Notes: generated by a model from the letters alone, not told the origin. DNA of 64,000 nt from Winogradskyella vidalii (GCF_013403955.1 NZ_JABFDG010000001.1:496001-560000); one strand, 5' to 3'. Shown: positions 1-9,787, numbered from the stretch's first letter. A program made the numbers and translations.

Positions 1-1596
1 TGCAGTATGTTGTGTTTTGTATTTTTTGTAGAAGTAAATGCCTTGAAGTCCCATTATTGCAATAAGACAAATGACAGTCCATTTAAAACTTCGCCATTTA
101 TATACTTGAATTAATGCAACTAATATTACAAAAGAAAATATCATCTGTAGTAAAGTGAACGTAATATCTTTAAATAGAAAGTTTTCAAATTGTGCTACCA
201 AAGCGATAAAAGCATTTAAGCTATCAATGATAAAACTATAAATAGTAACAATTGGTTTAGGAAGAAACCCAATTAAGGCTAAGGCAATAATAAGCAGTCC
301 TAAACCAAGAATCAAACCTAAAAAAGGAATCACAACAAGATTCGAAATAAAAAACAAACCAGGAAACTGGTGAAAATAAAACAAGCTAATAGGAGCAACC
401 CCTGCTTGTGCAGCTAGGGTCACAGTAAAAATCTGCCAAGGTTTATCAATCAGCCAATATTTGGGCTTCCAAAGTTTATAAATAATAGGTTGAATACTTA
501 CAATACCTAAAACGGCGATATAGCTCATTTGAAAACCTACAGCAAACAAAAAAGTTGGTTTAACCAATAGAATTATAAATGCAGAAATCACTAAAGTATT
601 GTAAATATTAGTGCGACGCTTAAGATGCATGGCAATGCTAATAATGCTAAACATGGTTACGGCTCGGGTTACTGATGGCGATAAACCTGCAATAACAGCA
701 AAACTCCATAAAATTGAGACCAAAATTAAAGGTCTTATAAAATGACCGTATTTTAAGTAAAGTAATGGGCTAAAAATCAAATTTAGAATCCATAATATAA
801 TCCCAACATGAAGCCCTGAAACAGCCAAAATATGGATTGTTCCTGAGTTCACATAATTGCTGTAGGTGGCTTTGTTAATGGTTTGTCGTTGGCCAAGTAA
901 TAAAGCGTTCATGATACTGAGCGCTTCGTCTTTAAAACCCGCGTCAATGAGTTTTGAATTGATTTTTAACCGTAAAGCATCTGCATAACCATAAATCGTC
1001 GATTTTGAATCCGATAGTTTTAAAACGTTACTAGAACTCAGGTATAATTGATGATGCACTTGTTGTAATTCTAAATACTGACTATAGTCAAACTGATACG
1101 GATTTAAAGGTTTCTGGATGGGGTGTAAAGTGGTTGAGGTAAATAATATATCATCAATATTAAATGCTTTTGAGATACTATCATGTCTAACATTAATCAG
1201 AAGATCACCAACGGCTTTTTGGTCGTTAAAAGATTTTACCGTTGCTATATATTTATCATTATAAGCGTTAGGTTTTAAACGTTCTTTAATTTGAACGACG
1301 ATGGTGTTAGCATTAATGGTGTTTTGATGCGTATAATGTAATGCTCTTAGTTTTTCCTGTTGAATGTTATAGGCTGTCATTCCGATGCCAACCATACAAC
1401 AGTAAGCAAGAATTCCAAAAAGAGGAGACCGGTTAATTTTAGATTTTAAGACCAGCCAATATATGCCAAGTAGACTAACAGTACCAATGGTTACATGCAA
1501 AACGACATGGAAATTTACCTTTAGGTAATGTGATAAAAGGATGCCGATGACCAAACAAATAGTCAATTTTATAATGGTGAAATTCAGTAACTTCAT
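1..1596 (-). CDS. comEC: ComEC/Rec2-family competence protein (C-terminus cut by window edge)
   Basis: Reading the minus strand from an ATG at 1596 gives 532 codons, open to the first base of the window, so the C-terminus is missing. The N-terminus has hydrophobic segments, then a soluble region, then a polytopic Competence domain with the family hallmark HILAVSGLHVG followed by many membrane helices. ComEC forms the inner-membrane channel that carries single-stranded DNA into the cytoplasm during natural transformation. Family members in Flavobacteria usually run to about 650-700 residues, so roughly the last fifth is absent, and whether a C-terminal metallo-beta-lactamase-like domain exists cannot be judged. 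It is last in a minus-strand run after surE, lpxB and an NlpC/P60 gene. Confidence 0.88.
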   Translation of the reverse strand, partial: MKLLNFTIIKLTICLVIGILLSHYLKVNFHVVLHVTIGTVSLLGIYWLVLKSKINRSPLFGILAYCCMVGIGMTAYNIQQEKLRALHYTHQNTINANTIVVQIKERLKPNAYNDKYIATVKSFNDQKAVGDLLINVRHDSISKAFNIDDILFTSTTLHPIQKPLNPYQFDYSQYLELQQVHHQLYLSSSNVLKLSDSKSTIYGYADALRLKINSKLIDAGFKDEALSIMNALLLGQRQTINKATYSNYVNSGTIHILAVSGLHVGIILWILNLIFSPLLYLKYGHFIRPLILVSILWSFAVIAGLSPSVTRAVTMFSIISIAMHLKRRTNIYNTLVISAFIILLVKPTFLFAVGFQMSYIAVLGIVSIQPIIYKLWKPKYWLIDKPWQIFTVTLAAQAGVAPISLFYFHQFPGLFFISNLVVIPFLGLILGLGLLIIALALIGFLPKPIVTIYSFIIDSLNAFIALVAQFENFLFKDITFTLLQMIFSFVILVALIQVYKWRSFKWTVICLIAIMGLQGIYFYKKYKTQHTA

Positions 1597-1781
1597 TAGT
1601 GTAAGTTACTAAAAATATTGTATCTATTTGTTTGTTAGTTGGTTATGGTGTTTGTAAGCTTTGGTTTAGCATCAAATAATAACATAACAACCAACACATT
1701 TTATCATGTGATTTTATGCCGTGTTTTTGCGACTTAAAAAGATTAATTGTGTCTTTAGCACTATTGGGTTAACTGTATAAT

Positions 1782-2291
1782 TTACAGAACACGTCTAGCC
1801 TGAACAAAGGCAAAATACCAATATCTTTCTGCTAAAGAAGAGGTCATAACACCTCTGCTGGTTGAAGCATGAATAAATTCTACATTCCCCGTTCTTACAC
1901 TAGATACAATACCAACATGGTTGACTTTACGACTGTTTTTTCGCGTCGCAAAAAAGACTAAATCACCAACATTAACTTCTTTTACATCAATCCAATCACC
2001 AGTGCCCTGAAGTCCGGATGTGGTTCTTGGTAAACTGACATTATGTTTTTTAAAACTGGTATAGATTAATCCCGAACAATCCATACCTTTTTTTGTGGTG
2101 CCACCATATTTATAGCGTGTGCCATCAAAAGTTTGTGCATATTTTACAATAGATGAGGCTTCTTTAGTCGGTTTTGCAGTCGTGTTTACTTTAACAGTAT
2201 GTGTTTGGTTGCTTTTGCTAGTATATGTTTTTTTAGATTTACAGCTGCTTACTACTATAAGTAGGATTATAAATGGTAAAAATTGTTTCAT
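1782..2291 (-). CDS. NlpC/P60-family peptidoglycan endopeptidase lipoprotein
   Basis: The 169-residue product begins with a lipoprotein signal whose lipobox ends at Cys17 (VVSSC), so it is probably anchored in a membrane facing the periplasm. A Ser/Thr/Lys-rich linker to about residue 45 leads into an NlpC/P60 domain with the catalytic Cys72 in a DCSG motif, His125 in NHVG and a third polar residue, His141. Such enzymes (Spr/MepS-like) cut peptide bonds in peptidoglycan stems, commonly gamma-D-Glu to diaminopimelate or cross-links. It sits 42 bp downstream of lpxB on the same strand, so it may be co-transcribed with surE-lpxB. The exact bond cut cannot be told from the sequence. Confidence 0.85.
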   Translation of the reverse strand: MKQFLPFIILLIVVSSCKSKKTYTSKSNQTHTVKVNTTAKPTKEASSIVKYAQTFDGTRYKYGGTTKKGMDCSGLIYTSFKKHNVSLPRTTSGLQGTGDWIDVKEVNVGDLVFFATRKNSRKVNHVGIVSSVRTGNVEFIHASTSRGVMTSSLAERYWYFAFVQARRVL

Positions 2292-2333
2292 TTGAGTTTT
2301 TTGTTTGTAGTCTTTAGTGTTCGATTTTGGGTT

Positions 2334-3470
2334 TTAATTTGATGCCTTATCCTTTACTTCATTTGAAATTTTTGAGACAATTAGCTTAGCAGCATTTTCA
2401 CTAGCACCTCGTCCGCCTAAAATTTTCTCTAATTCATAATACTCTAAAAACAATTGTTTCCGTTTTTTAGTATCTAAAATAGCTGTTAATTCCTTTCTTA
2501 GTCGTTTTTTATTTAAATCACCTTGTATTAATTCGGTTACTACTTCACGGTCCATAATTAAATTGACCAATGAAATATATTTCAAAGTTATAATACGTTT
2601 TGCAATTTGATAAGAAATGGCATTAGCTTTATAACAAACTACTTGTGGTACTTTAAACAAAGCGGTTTCTAAGGTCGCAGTGCCAGAAGTCACTAAGGCA
2701 GCTGTTGAAATACTTAATAAATCGTAAGTTTTGTTTGAAATAAATTTAATATTTTTCTTTTTTATAAAGCGTTTGTAAAACTCATAATCTTGACTAGGCG
2801 CACCAGCGATAACAAATTCATAATCGTTAAAATCATCAACTAAACTCAACATTACGCCAAGCATTTTTGTGATTTCTTGTTTTCGGCTTCCAGGTAACAA
2901 AGCAATAATGGGTAGGTCGCTAAGTTGGTGTGTTTCTCTAAAATCGCTTTCATTTACAAGTTCTCTATCAGCGATAGCATCAATTAGCGGATGACCAACA
3001 AAATTTACATCATAATCGTACTTTTTATAGAAGGCTTTTTCAAAAGGAAGAATGCAATACATGGCATCAATATCGCGTTTTATTTTTTCTACTCTACTGG
3101 CTCTTGAAGCCCAAACTTGTGGTGAAATATAATAATGTGTTCTATAATTTAGTGCCTTTGCCCATTTGGCTACTCTTAGATTAAAACCAGAATTGTCAAT
3201 AAAAATAATCACATCAGGTTGAAATGCTTCAATATCAGATTTACAAAATTTTATCTGACCTAATACTTTTCGGAGGTTGAGGATAACTTCAGCAAACCCC
3301 ATAAATTGACGTTCCTTATAATGCAAAACCAATGTACCACCAACTTGCTGCATAAGGTCGCCACCCCAAAACCTTATATCCGCTTGTTCATCTTGTTTAA
3401 ACAAGGCTTTCATAAGATTAGAACCATGCAAATCGCCAGAAGCTTCGCCTGCAATGATGTAGTATTTCAT
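2334..3470 (-). CDS. lpxB: Lipid-A-disaccharide synthase
   Basis: The 378-residue protein starts MKYYIIAGEASGDLHG, the LpxB signature in which Gly and Ser residues line the donor site. A later stretch (GSRKQEI, then TSGTATLETALF) matches the UDP-sugar-binding C-terminal half of GT19 enzymes. LpxB joins UDP-2,3-diacylglucosamine and lipid X into the tetraacyl disaccharide of lipid A at the inner face of the membrane, so the organism makes lipopolysaccharide. Length is normal for the family. It lies 38 bp downstream of surE on the same strand, a pairing common in Flavobacteria. A single ATG start fits the family N-terminus. Confidence 0.96.
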   Translation of the reverse strand: MKYYIIAGEASGDLHGSNLMKALFKQDEQADIRFWGGDLMQQVGGTLVLHYKERQFMGFAEVILNLRKVLGQIKFCKSDIEAFQPDVIIFIDNSGFNLRVAKWAKALNYRTHYYISPQVWASRASRVEKIKRDIDAMYCILPFEKAFYKKYDYDVNFVGHPLIDAIADRELVNESDFRETHQLSDLPIIALLPGSRKQEITKMLGVMLSLVDDFNDYEFVIAGAPSQDYEFYKRFIKKKNIKFISNKTYDLLSISTAALVTSGTATLETALFKVPQVVCYKANAISYQIAKRIITLKYISLVNLIMDREVVTELIQGDLNKKRLRKELTAILDTKKRKQLFLEYYELEKILGGRGASENAAKLIVSKISNEVKDKASN

Positions 3471-3508
3471 GTGATGTTAAAGTGTTTTTGTTAACCTATA
3501 TGATGTTA

Positions 3509-4282
3509 TTAATCATTCAATTTCCAAGAATTCAATTTCTGAATCGTATGATGAGCTGTTAAGTCAAAATGTACAGGGACAACAGAAACATAACCGTGCT
3601 CTAAAGCCCACTCGTCTGTATCTTCACCCTTATCCATGTTTACAAATTTACCTGATAGCCAATAATAATCGCGTCCAGATGGATTGGTACGTTTATCAAA
3701 TTTTTCTTTCCAATTTGCACGTGCTTGTCGGCAAACCTTAATGCCTTTAATAGCACCTTTTTCAAGATTAGGAAGATTAACGTTTAGCACAACACCTTCT
3801 GGTAAACCGTTTTCTAATACTTGTCTTGTAATTGTTTCAACATAGGTTTTACAGTGTTCAAAATTAGCATTCCAATTATAGTCTAATAAGGAAAATCCAA
3901 TAGCCGGAATACTTTCTATACCAGCTTCAAGAGCAGCACTCATAGTCCCAGAATAAATGACATTAATAGAGGAATTAGAGCCATGGTTAATACCAGAGAC
4001 ACAGATATCTGGTCGTTTTCCTAAAATTTCATTAACAGCGAGTTTTACACAATCTACAGGCGTACCAGAACAACTATATTCAGGTTGTTTACCATCAATA
4101 ATTATTTTTTCTAAATACAAAGTAGAATTGATGGTGATGGCGTGTCCCATAGCACTTTGTGGACTGTCTGGTGCAACCACTACAACATCTCCTATGTTGT
4201 TCATAACCGAAATTAAGGCTCTAAGACCAGGAGCGGTAATACCATCATCGTTGGTAACTAAAATTAAGGGGCGTTCAGACAT
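3509..4282 (-). CDS. surE: 5'/3'-nucleotidase SurE
   Basis: SurE is a metal-dependent phosphatase acting on nucleoside monophosphates, linked to stationary-phase survival. The conserved N-terminus ILVTNDDGI carries the metal-binding Asp pair (Asp12, Asp13), and GINHGSN further on completes the site. The open frame reaches a TTG at 4291, but the ATG at 4282 (MSERPLI...) gives the usual family length of 257 residues and is preferred. It begins a minus-strand run with lpxB and the NlpC/P60 gene, divergent from the tail-specific protease at 4715. Nothing is odd in the catalytic region. Confidence 0.95.
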   Translation of the reverse strand: MSERPLILVTNDDGITAPGLRALISVMNNIGDVVVVAPDSPQSAMGHAITINSTLYLEKIIIDGKQPEYSCSGTPVDCVKLAVNEILGKRPDICVSGINHGSNSSINVIYSGTMSAALEAGIESIPAIGFSLLDYNWNANFEHCKTYVETITRQVLENGLPEGVVLNVNLPNLEKGAIKGIKVCRQARANWKEKFDKRTNPSGRDYYWLSGKFVNMDKGEDTDEWALEHGYVSVVPVHFDLTAHHTIQKLNSWKLND

Positions 4283-4714
4283 TCTGTACAAGGATTTAAT
4301 GAAATGTAAAAATAGTAAAAAAGCTAGGGTTTTGGGTGTCTTTATAATTCTTGTTTAGAATTACTGTGATCTAAAAAGTTGAATTTTATTTTGTTATTCG
4401 TTATTTATTGGAAAGATATAATAATGTCTTTAACAAAAAATTAGTGCCTCTATTTTTTATGGCATGGTTTTTTCTTCTATTTTAGTAAAAAATTGATAGC
4501 CTACTTATGATTGCAATTCAAGGAAAATTAGGATATGAGCCTTAATGCTGTTTTGAATTGCATATATTAAAAGGTTGGTGAGTTTGTTTTTACCAAATTA
4601 ATAAAAGAAAAAAGAAAAAAGAAAAAATGAACCGAGCCATTTTGTATTAGAGTTGAATTAAAGATTTAATCTGATTGGCGAACACATTTTACAATTAAAA
4701 TTAAAAAAGAAAAA
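4283..4714. other. Divergent intergenic region with (AAAAAAG) tract and duplicated start region
   Basis: This 432-bp gap separates surE (minus) from the protease gene (plus) and should hold both promoters, though no convincing minus-7 box was found. From 4603 an A-rich tract has G at 4607, 4614 and 4621, an exact 7-bp period, ending in an ATG at 4627 that opens a 7-codon frame closed by TAG at 4650. The 17 bases covering the tract end and that ATG (4615-4631) recur exactly at 4703-4719 around the true protease start. Confidence 0.6.
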
Positions 4715-6847
4715 ATGAAAGGGAATTATAAGTTCTTACTACTGGCGTTAATGATTGCATTTGCCTCATGTAGTTTTACCAGTAAAAAATTTGAAGATCC
4801 AGATAAAGATAAGTTACTAATTCAACTGATAACTTACCTTTTGGATCAGGGCCATTTTGAGCCTAAAGATATCAATGATGAATTTTCAGCAAATGTATTT
4901 GAAGATTATTTGAATAATATAGATCCTTTTAAAAGGTATTTGTATGCTTCAGATATTAAGGAGTTTGAAGCTTATCAAGATAAAATAGATGACCAAATAA
5001 AAGCTTATGATGTATCATTTTTTAATCTTACGCATCAGCGTTTGCTAAAACGTATTGCTGAGTCTAAAGAAATTTATGCTGAAATTTTAGAAGAGCCATT
5101 CGATTTCTCTAAAGAAGAAGCCTATAATGCAGATTACAAAAAGCTTACTTATGTAAATAATAAGCGTGAGATGAAAGAGCGTTGGAGACAACAACTTAAG
5201 TTTTCTACCATTGCTAATTACGATGACGCTATTGCAAGTCAAGATTTAGATGAGGAATCAGACGAGCCAAAAGAAGAAAAATCAATTGAAGACTTAGAAG
5301 CAGAAGCAAGATTGACTACAAAAAAATCTTTAGATGAGCTTTATGATTATATTGATGATAGAGTCCGTAACGATTGGTTTTCAGTTTACATTAACGCCAT
5401 TGTAGAAGAGTTTGATCCACACACTTTTTATTTTGCACCAGATGATAAAGAACGTTTTGATCGTGATATTTCTGGTAAATTTGAAGGTATTGGCGCACGT
5501 TTACAAAAGAAGGTTGACGGAATTATGGTCAATGAAATTATAAGTGGAGGTCCGGCATGGAGAGCTGACGAGTTAGAAGTTGGTGATCAAATTCTTAAAG
5601 TAAGACAGGAAGATGAAAAGGAAGCTGTTAATGTGGTTGGTATGCGTTTAGATGATGCCATTAAATTTATAAAAGGGCCTAAAGGAACGGTGGTTGTTTT
5701 AACCTTAAAAAAAGTAGATGGAACTATTCAAGATATTTCTATAACTAGAGATGTTGTAGAAATGGAAGAAACTTATGCAAAATCTTCAGTCGTTGAAAAG
5801 GATGGTGAGACTTTTGGAATTATTAATTTGCCAAAGTTTTATATCAGTTTTGATGATTACAATGAACGAAACGCAGCATCTGATATAAAAAAGGAAATTC
5901 TAAGATTAAAAGAAGAAGGTGTTGATGGACTTGTAATGGATTTAAGAAATAATGGTGGTGGTTCGCTACAGACTGTTGTTGATATTGCAGGTTTATTTAT
6001 TGAAGAGGGGCCTGTTGTACAAGTAAAAACTACAGGAGAAGCTAAAGAAGTACTTAAAGACAAAGATAAATCTATTGTTTGGGATGGACCCCTGGTGATT
6101 CTAGTTAATGAATTATCGGCTTCAGCTTCAGAAATCTTAGCTGCTGCAATGCAAGATTATAAACGAGGCATTGTGATAGGAAGTAAGCAGACTTACGGTA
6201 AAGGAACGGTTCAAACCGTGATGGACTTAAACCGAATGGTGAAAAACAATACTCAAGGAGATTTGGGCGCTTTAAAGTTTACCACTCAGAAGTTTTATAG
6301 AATTAATGGCGGTTCAACTCAGTTAGAAGGTGTTAAGAGTGATGTGGTGGTTCCAGACCGTTACAGTTATATTGATATCGGAGAGAAAGATCAAGAAAAT
6401 CCATTACCGTGGGATAAAATTGATGCTGCTGATTATAACGTTTGGGATAGTTATTTTGATTACGATACAACGATAAGCAAGAGTAAAGCGCGTATGGCAG
6501 CTAATGAGCAATTAAAACTTATTGATGCTAATGCACGTTGGGTAAAAGAAATAAGAGACCGTGAGAGTTATTCATTAAATTACGATACCTATAAAAAAGA
6601 TATGCAAATTAATGAAGAGGAAGCGAAACGTTTTTCTAAGCTTTCAGAATATCAATCTAATCTGACTTTTACGTCTTTACCTTACGAAGTGAAGTTAATG
6701 GAAAAAGATTCTATTTTATTAGAAAAGCGAGATCGTTGGCATACAGCTTTATCAAAAGATGTTTATGTTGAAGAAGCTATAAATGTGCTTCATGATTTAA
6801 ATAAAGCACAGATTGTTCAAGGTGTAGCGGATTCTGTGAAGAATTAA
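4715..6847 (+). CDS. prc: Carboxy-terminal processing (tail-specific) peptidase, S41A, lipoprotein
   Basis: The 710-residue product has a lipoprotein signal with Cys19 (FASCS), an N-terminal helical region with an acidic stretch (about 175-200), a PDZ domain (about 255-340, GIGARLQ), and an S41 catalytic domain with Ser470 in NELSASASE and Lys496 in YGKGTVQ, the Ser/Lys dyad of E. coli Prc. A C-terminal DUF3340-like part follows. Prc trims C-termini of periplasmic proteins such as PBP3 and degrades tagged or damaged proteins. Length matches the long Prc/Tsp class rather than the short CtpA class. The A-rich leader before ATG is typical of Bacteroidota translation starts. Confidence 0.94.
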   Translation: MKGNYKFLLLALMIAFASCSFTSKKFEDPDKDKLLIQLITYLLDQGHFEPKDINDEFSANVFEDYLNNIDPFKRYLYASDIKEFEAYQDKIDDQIKAYDVSFFNLTHQRLLKRIAESKEIYAEILEEPFDFSKEEAYNADYKKLTYVNNKREMKERWRQQLKFSTIANYDDAIASQDLDEESDEPKEEKSIEDLEAEARLTTKKSLDELYDYIDDRVRNDWFSVYINAIVEEFDPHTFYFAPDDKERFDRDISGKFEGIGARLQKKVDGIMVNEIISGGPAWRADELEVGDQILKVRQEDEKEAVNVVGMRLDDAIKFIKGPKGTVVVLTLKKVDGTIQDISITRDVVEMEETYAKSSVVEKDGETFGIINLPKFYISFDDYNERNAASDIKKEILRLKEEGVDGLVMDLRNNGGGSLQTVVDIAGLFIEEGPVVQVKTTGEAKEVLKDKDKSIVWDGPLVILVNELSASASEILAAAMQDYKRGIVIGSKQTYGKGTVQTVMDLNRMVKNNTQGDLGALKFTTQKFYRINGGSTQLEGVKSDVVVPDRYSYIDIGEKDQENPLPWDKIDAADYNVWDSYFDYDTTISKSKARMAANEQLKLIDANARWVKEIRDRESYSLNYDTYKKDMQINEEEAKRFSKLSEYQSNLTFTSLPYEVKLMEKDSILLEKRDRWHTALSKDVYVEEAINVLHDLNKAQIVQGVADSVKN

Positions 6848-6960
6848 TTACCGAAAACAAATGGTTATACTTTAATTAGTACAGTTTTTTTCTGAAACTA
6901 AAAGAAAGTATAAGGATAATAGAAATCCTGTGATAACGATTTGTAAATTATTATAAATGA

Positions 6961-8055
6961 ATGTCTAATAAAAATAGTTCATTATCAAAATTAGCGCTTC
7001 AAAAGTTTAAAAAGAACTTTTGGGGCGTTTTTAGTTTGAGTATTATTACTTGTATTGGCTTGGTTTCAATATTTGCATACGTGTTTGCGCCAGATGCTTC
7101 TAAAAACGCCAACCAGATGCATTTGTCTATACATTCTAAATCCCCTGGTTTTGAAGTACAAATATTAACGATTCCTTCAGGTATTCTATTAGAACAAAAT
7201 CTTTTTTCAAAAATATTCTTCGGGCATAATAATTCAGATACAGAAATTCCTATTGAATCTTATAAGGTAAAAAATGGTCTACTTTATTATACGGAATATG
7301 CTTCTGATGGACTACAAGGGCAAGAAAAGCAAATTGATATTTCAAGATTCGAGAATTCAAACTACAAAAACTATATAGAAAATAGACGCTTTGTTTTTGG
7401 AACTGATAAATATGGAAGAGATTATCTAAGTCGGATTTTAAGTGGTTCCCGAATTTCCTTTTTTATAGGATTTGTAGCTGTTTTTATTTCGCTAATTGTA
7501 GGGCTTCTAATGGGCAGTTTAGCGGGATACTATGGTGGGAAAGTAGATGCCTTTATCATGTGGATTATAAATATTACCTGGTCTATACCGACGTTATTAC
7601 TGGTCATTGCCATTACATTAGCGCTAGGAAAAGGCTTTTGGCAAGTATTTATTGCCGTTGGTTTAACCATGTGGGTAGAGGTGGCAAGAGTAGTGCGAGG
7701 ACAAATTATTAGTGCCAAGGAAATGCAGTACGTAACGGCAGCAAGAGCTTTAGGGTATGATGACTATAGGATTATAACAAAACACATTTTACCTAACGTA
7801 TTCGGGCCTTTAATTGTGATTTCGGCAGCTAACTTTGCAGCCGCTATTTTAATAGAAAGTGGATTGAGTTTTTTAGGTATTGGAGCGCAGCCACCAATGG
7901 CAAGTTGGGGGGCGATGATAAAGGACCATTATAATTATATAATTTTGGGTAAACCCTATTTGGCTTTAATACCAGGAGTTTGTATTATGTTATTAGTAAT
8001 GGCTTTTATGTTAGTAGGAAATGCGTTGCGTGATGCTTTAGACGTAAAGACTTAA
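6961..8055 (+). CDS. ABC transporter permease, OppC/DppC type
   Basis: This 364-residue membrane protein has an N-terminal helix (about 20-45), a periplasmic stretch of about 110 residues, then about five helices with the BPD_transp_1 cytoplasmic EAA-like loop (AARALGYDDYRIITKHILPN). The features match the second permease of dipeptide/oligopeptide importers. No ATPase, partner permease or binding protein lies nearby; in Bacteroidota these genes are often scattered, so the partners are probably elsewhere. It follows the protease by 113 bp on the same strand and overlaps engB tail-to-tail by 4 bp (8052-8055). The transported substrate cannot be told. Confidence 0.88.
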   Translation: MSNKNSSLSKLALQKFKKNFWGVFSLSIITCIGLVSIFAYVFAPDASKNANQMHLSIHSKSPGFEVQILTIPSGILLEQNLFSKIFFGHNNSDTEIPIESYKVKNGLLYYTEYASDGLQGQEKQIDISRFENSNYKNYIENRRFVFGTDKYGRDYLSRILSGSRISFFIGFVAVFISLIVGLLMGSLAGYYGGKVDAFIMWIINITWSIPTLLLVIAITLALGKGFWQVFIAVGLTMWVEVARVVRGQIISAKEMQYVTAARALGYDDYRIITKHILPNVFGPLIVISAANFAAAILIESGLSFLGIGAQPPMASWGAMIKDHYNYIILGKPYLALIPGVCIMLLVMAFMLVGNALRDALDVKT

Positions 8056-8666
8056 TTAGATTTAAGTTCTTCGATCTCATCATTGGTAGCGCCAATAAAT
8101 CCTAAAACGTCTTCTTGTCCTATACTTTTAGATGATGACGTTACAAAATAAGGGGGTAATTCTTCCCATGTTTTAAGTAGAACTTCACTATATGCTTCAA
8201 CGTGGCGTTCTATAGCCTTTGGTTTCAATTTATCGGCTTTGGTAAAAATAATGGCAAACGGAATACTACTTTCGCCCAAATATTGCATAAACTCCAAATC
8301 GATAGGCTGTGGTTTGTGTCTGATATCTACAAGAACAAATGCCGAAAGTAATTGTTGGCGCTGTTCAAAATAGTTGGTGATAAATTGTTGGAATTTCTTT
8401 TTAGATGATTTTGAAACACGAGCGTAGCCGTAACCTGGCAAATCCACCAAATACCAACTGTTGTTAATAATAAAGTGATTGATTAATTGTGTTTTTCCTG
8501 GTCGCCCAGAAGTTTTTGCTAAACTCTTTCTGTCAGTTAGCATATTAATCAATGACGACTTTCCTACATTACTACGCCCAATAAAAGCATATTCGGGTAA
8601 GTTGTCTTTAGGGCATTTTGCCACTTCAGAATTACTAACTACAAATTCAGCTGATTTTATTTTCAT
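8052..8666 (-). CDS. engB: Ribosome biogenesis GTP-binding protein YsxC/EngB
   Basis: EngB is a small GTPase that helps assemble the large ribosomal subunit. The 204-residue protein has all G motifs: G1 GRSNVGKSS (residues 30-38), G2 region SGRPGKT, G3 DLPGYGYA and G4 TKADK. Length is that of the family. The gene lies on the minus strand, converging on the ABC permease with a 4-bp overlap of the two stop ends, and is followed upstream by the alpha/beta hydrolase, the order usual ahead of mraZ in Flavobacteria. Start ATG at 8666 fits the family N-terminus. Confidence 0.95.
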   Translation of the reverse strand: MKIKSAEFVVSNSEVAKCPKDNLPEYAFIGRSNVGKSSLINMLTDRKSLAKTSGRPGKTQLINHFIINNSWYLVDLPGYGYARVSKSSKKKFQQFITNYFEQRQQLLSAFVLVDIRHKPQPIDLEFMQYLGESSIPFAIIFTKADKLKPKAIERHVEAYSEVLLKTWEELPPYFVTSSSKSIGQEDVLGFIGATNDEIEELKSN

Positions 8667-8777
8667 CTTTAGTTCTCGTGAAAACGAGAATCTTATTTTA
8701 ATTAAACTTTTTTGGTAATTTACCTTTACGTCTTTGCGAGTAATTTTACCGCTTATAACTTAGAGCGTCTTGTTTTT

Positions 8778-9542
8778 TTAAAACCCACGTTTCTTTAGCC
8801 AAGCACTCAATACTTCATTGAACTCTTCAGGGTGCTCCATCATAGCTGCATGTCCGCATTTGTCTATCCAGAATAATTCAGAATCAGGTAATAATTCGTG
8901 AAACTCTTCAGCAACTTCAGGAGGTGTAACGTTATCATTTTTACCCCAAATGATACAGATAGGTGTGGTCATATTAGGTAAATCCTTTGCCATATTGTGC
9001 CTAATTGCACTTTTAGCAATCGCTAGGGTTTTTATAAGTTTGTTACGGTTGTTTACGGTTTCATAAACTTCATCAACAATCTCTTTGGTTGCTACTGCAG
9101 GATCATAAAATACTTCTTGAGCTTTCTTTTTCATCACTTCGTAATCACTACGTTTTGTGTAGCCACCTCCCATGGCACTTTCATAAAGTCCTGAGCTTCC
9201 TGTGATAATAAGTGCTTTTATTTTTTCTGGATATAACTTGGTGTGATATAAACCAATATGTCCACCAAGAGAATTTCCTAATAATATAACATCCTCTAAG
9301 CCCTTAAATTCAATAAAATCCTTAAGGTAATTAGCGAAGCTTTTTACATTAGTTTTTAATAAGGCCATGGTGTAAATAGGTAGTTCAGGTATGATCACCT
9401 TGTAGCCTATAGAACTAAAATGTTTAGTCACGCCGTCAAAGTTACTGAGCCCTCCCATTAAGCCGTGCAACACTATAATTGGTGTGCCTTCGCCTACTTC
9501 AATATACCTAAAATCCTTTTCTTTTTTTAAAAGGTGTGTCAT
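8778..9542 (-). CDS. Alpha/beta-fold hydrolase
   Basis: The 254-residue protein is a cytoplasmic alpha/beta hydrolase: oxyanion-hole motif LHGLMGG (about 25-31), nucleophile Ser91 in GNSLGG, an Asp in IIWGKNDNVTP and a C-terminal His in CGHAAMMEHP. The catalytic triad is complete. Substrate is unknown; MhpC/esterase-type relatives cleave esters or C-C bonds. It sits immediately before the dcw cluster, divergent from mraZ with a 286-bp gap, as in other Flavobacteria, but has no evident link to cell wall synthesis. A minus-7 box at 9571-9578 fits a short leader. Confidence 0.9.
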   Translation of the reverse strand: MTHLLKKEKDFRYIEVGEGTPIIVLHGLMGGLSNFDGVTKHFSSIGYKVIIPELPIYTMALLKTNVKSFANYLKDFIEFKGLEDVILLGNSLGGHIGLYHTKLYPEKIKALIITGSSGLYESAMGGGYTKRSDYEVMKKKAQEVFYDPAVATKEIVDEVYETVNNRNKLIKTLAIAKSAIRHNMAKDLPNMTTPICIIWGKNDNVTPPEVAEEFHELLPDSELFWIDKCGHAAMMEHPEEFNEVLSAWLKKRGF

Positions 9543-9570
9543 TTACAAGATAGTGCTTATGTATTAGAAA

Positions 9571-9578
9571 CAAATATA
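9571..9578 (-). promoter_or_regulatory. Minus-7 promoter box (TATATTTG) for the alpha/beta hydrolase
   Basis: Read on the minus strand the bases spell TATATTTG, matching the Bacteroidota TAnnTTTG box. Transcription would begin about 20 bases before the ATG at 9542. No clear TTG minus-33 partner is visible, so confidence is moderate. Confidence 0.5.
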
Positions 9579-9748
9579 ACTAAATCCTTTAGAATATAAA
9601 TAATATGGGGAAAATATCGAGTTATTTTATCACATGGGTACTGAGTTTTAAGTGCTTAATATTTCCCACTTTTATAATGATATGTTAGCGCATGAATTCA
9701 TTGACTTTGAAATAGTTTGATAGGGATTTAAATGAAAACTTATCAACA

Positions 9749-9779
9749 AATGTGGTAAGTTGTGGTAAAAAGTGGTGAA
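9749..9779 (+). promoter_or_regulatory. MraZ-type operator: three GTGGT repeats at 10-bp pitch
   Basis: GTGGT occurs at 9752, 9762 and 9772, so three copies lie on the same helix face exactly one turn apart, 50 bp before the mraZ start. In known systems the MraZ ring binds tandem TGGG/GTGG repeats with 10-bp spacing in its own promoter. The repeats precede the minus-7 box at 9788 and cover the expected minus-33 region, which suggests autorepression of the dcw operon. Confidence 0.78.
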
Positions 9780-9787
9780 TTTTTCAA

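Noticed and set aside
3957..4358. 133-residue frame on the plus strand
   Set aside because: It lies opposite surE, has no recognisable domain, and surE is fully supported.
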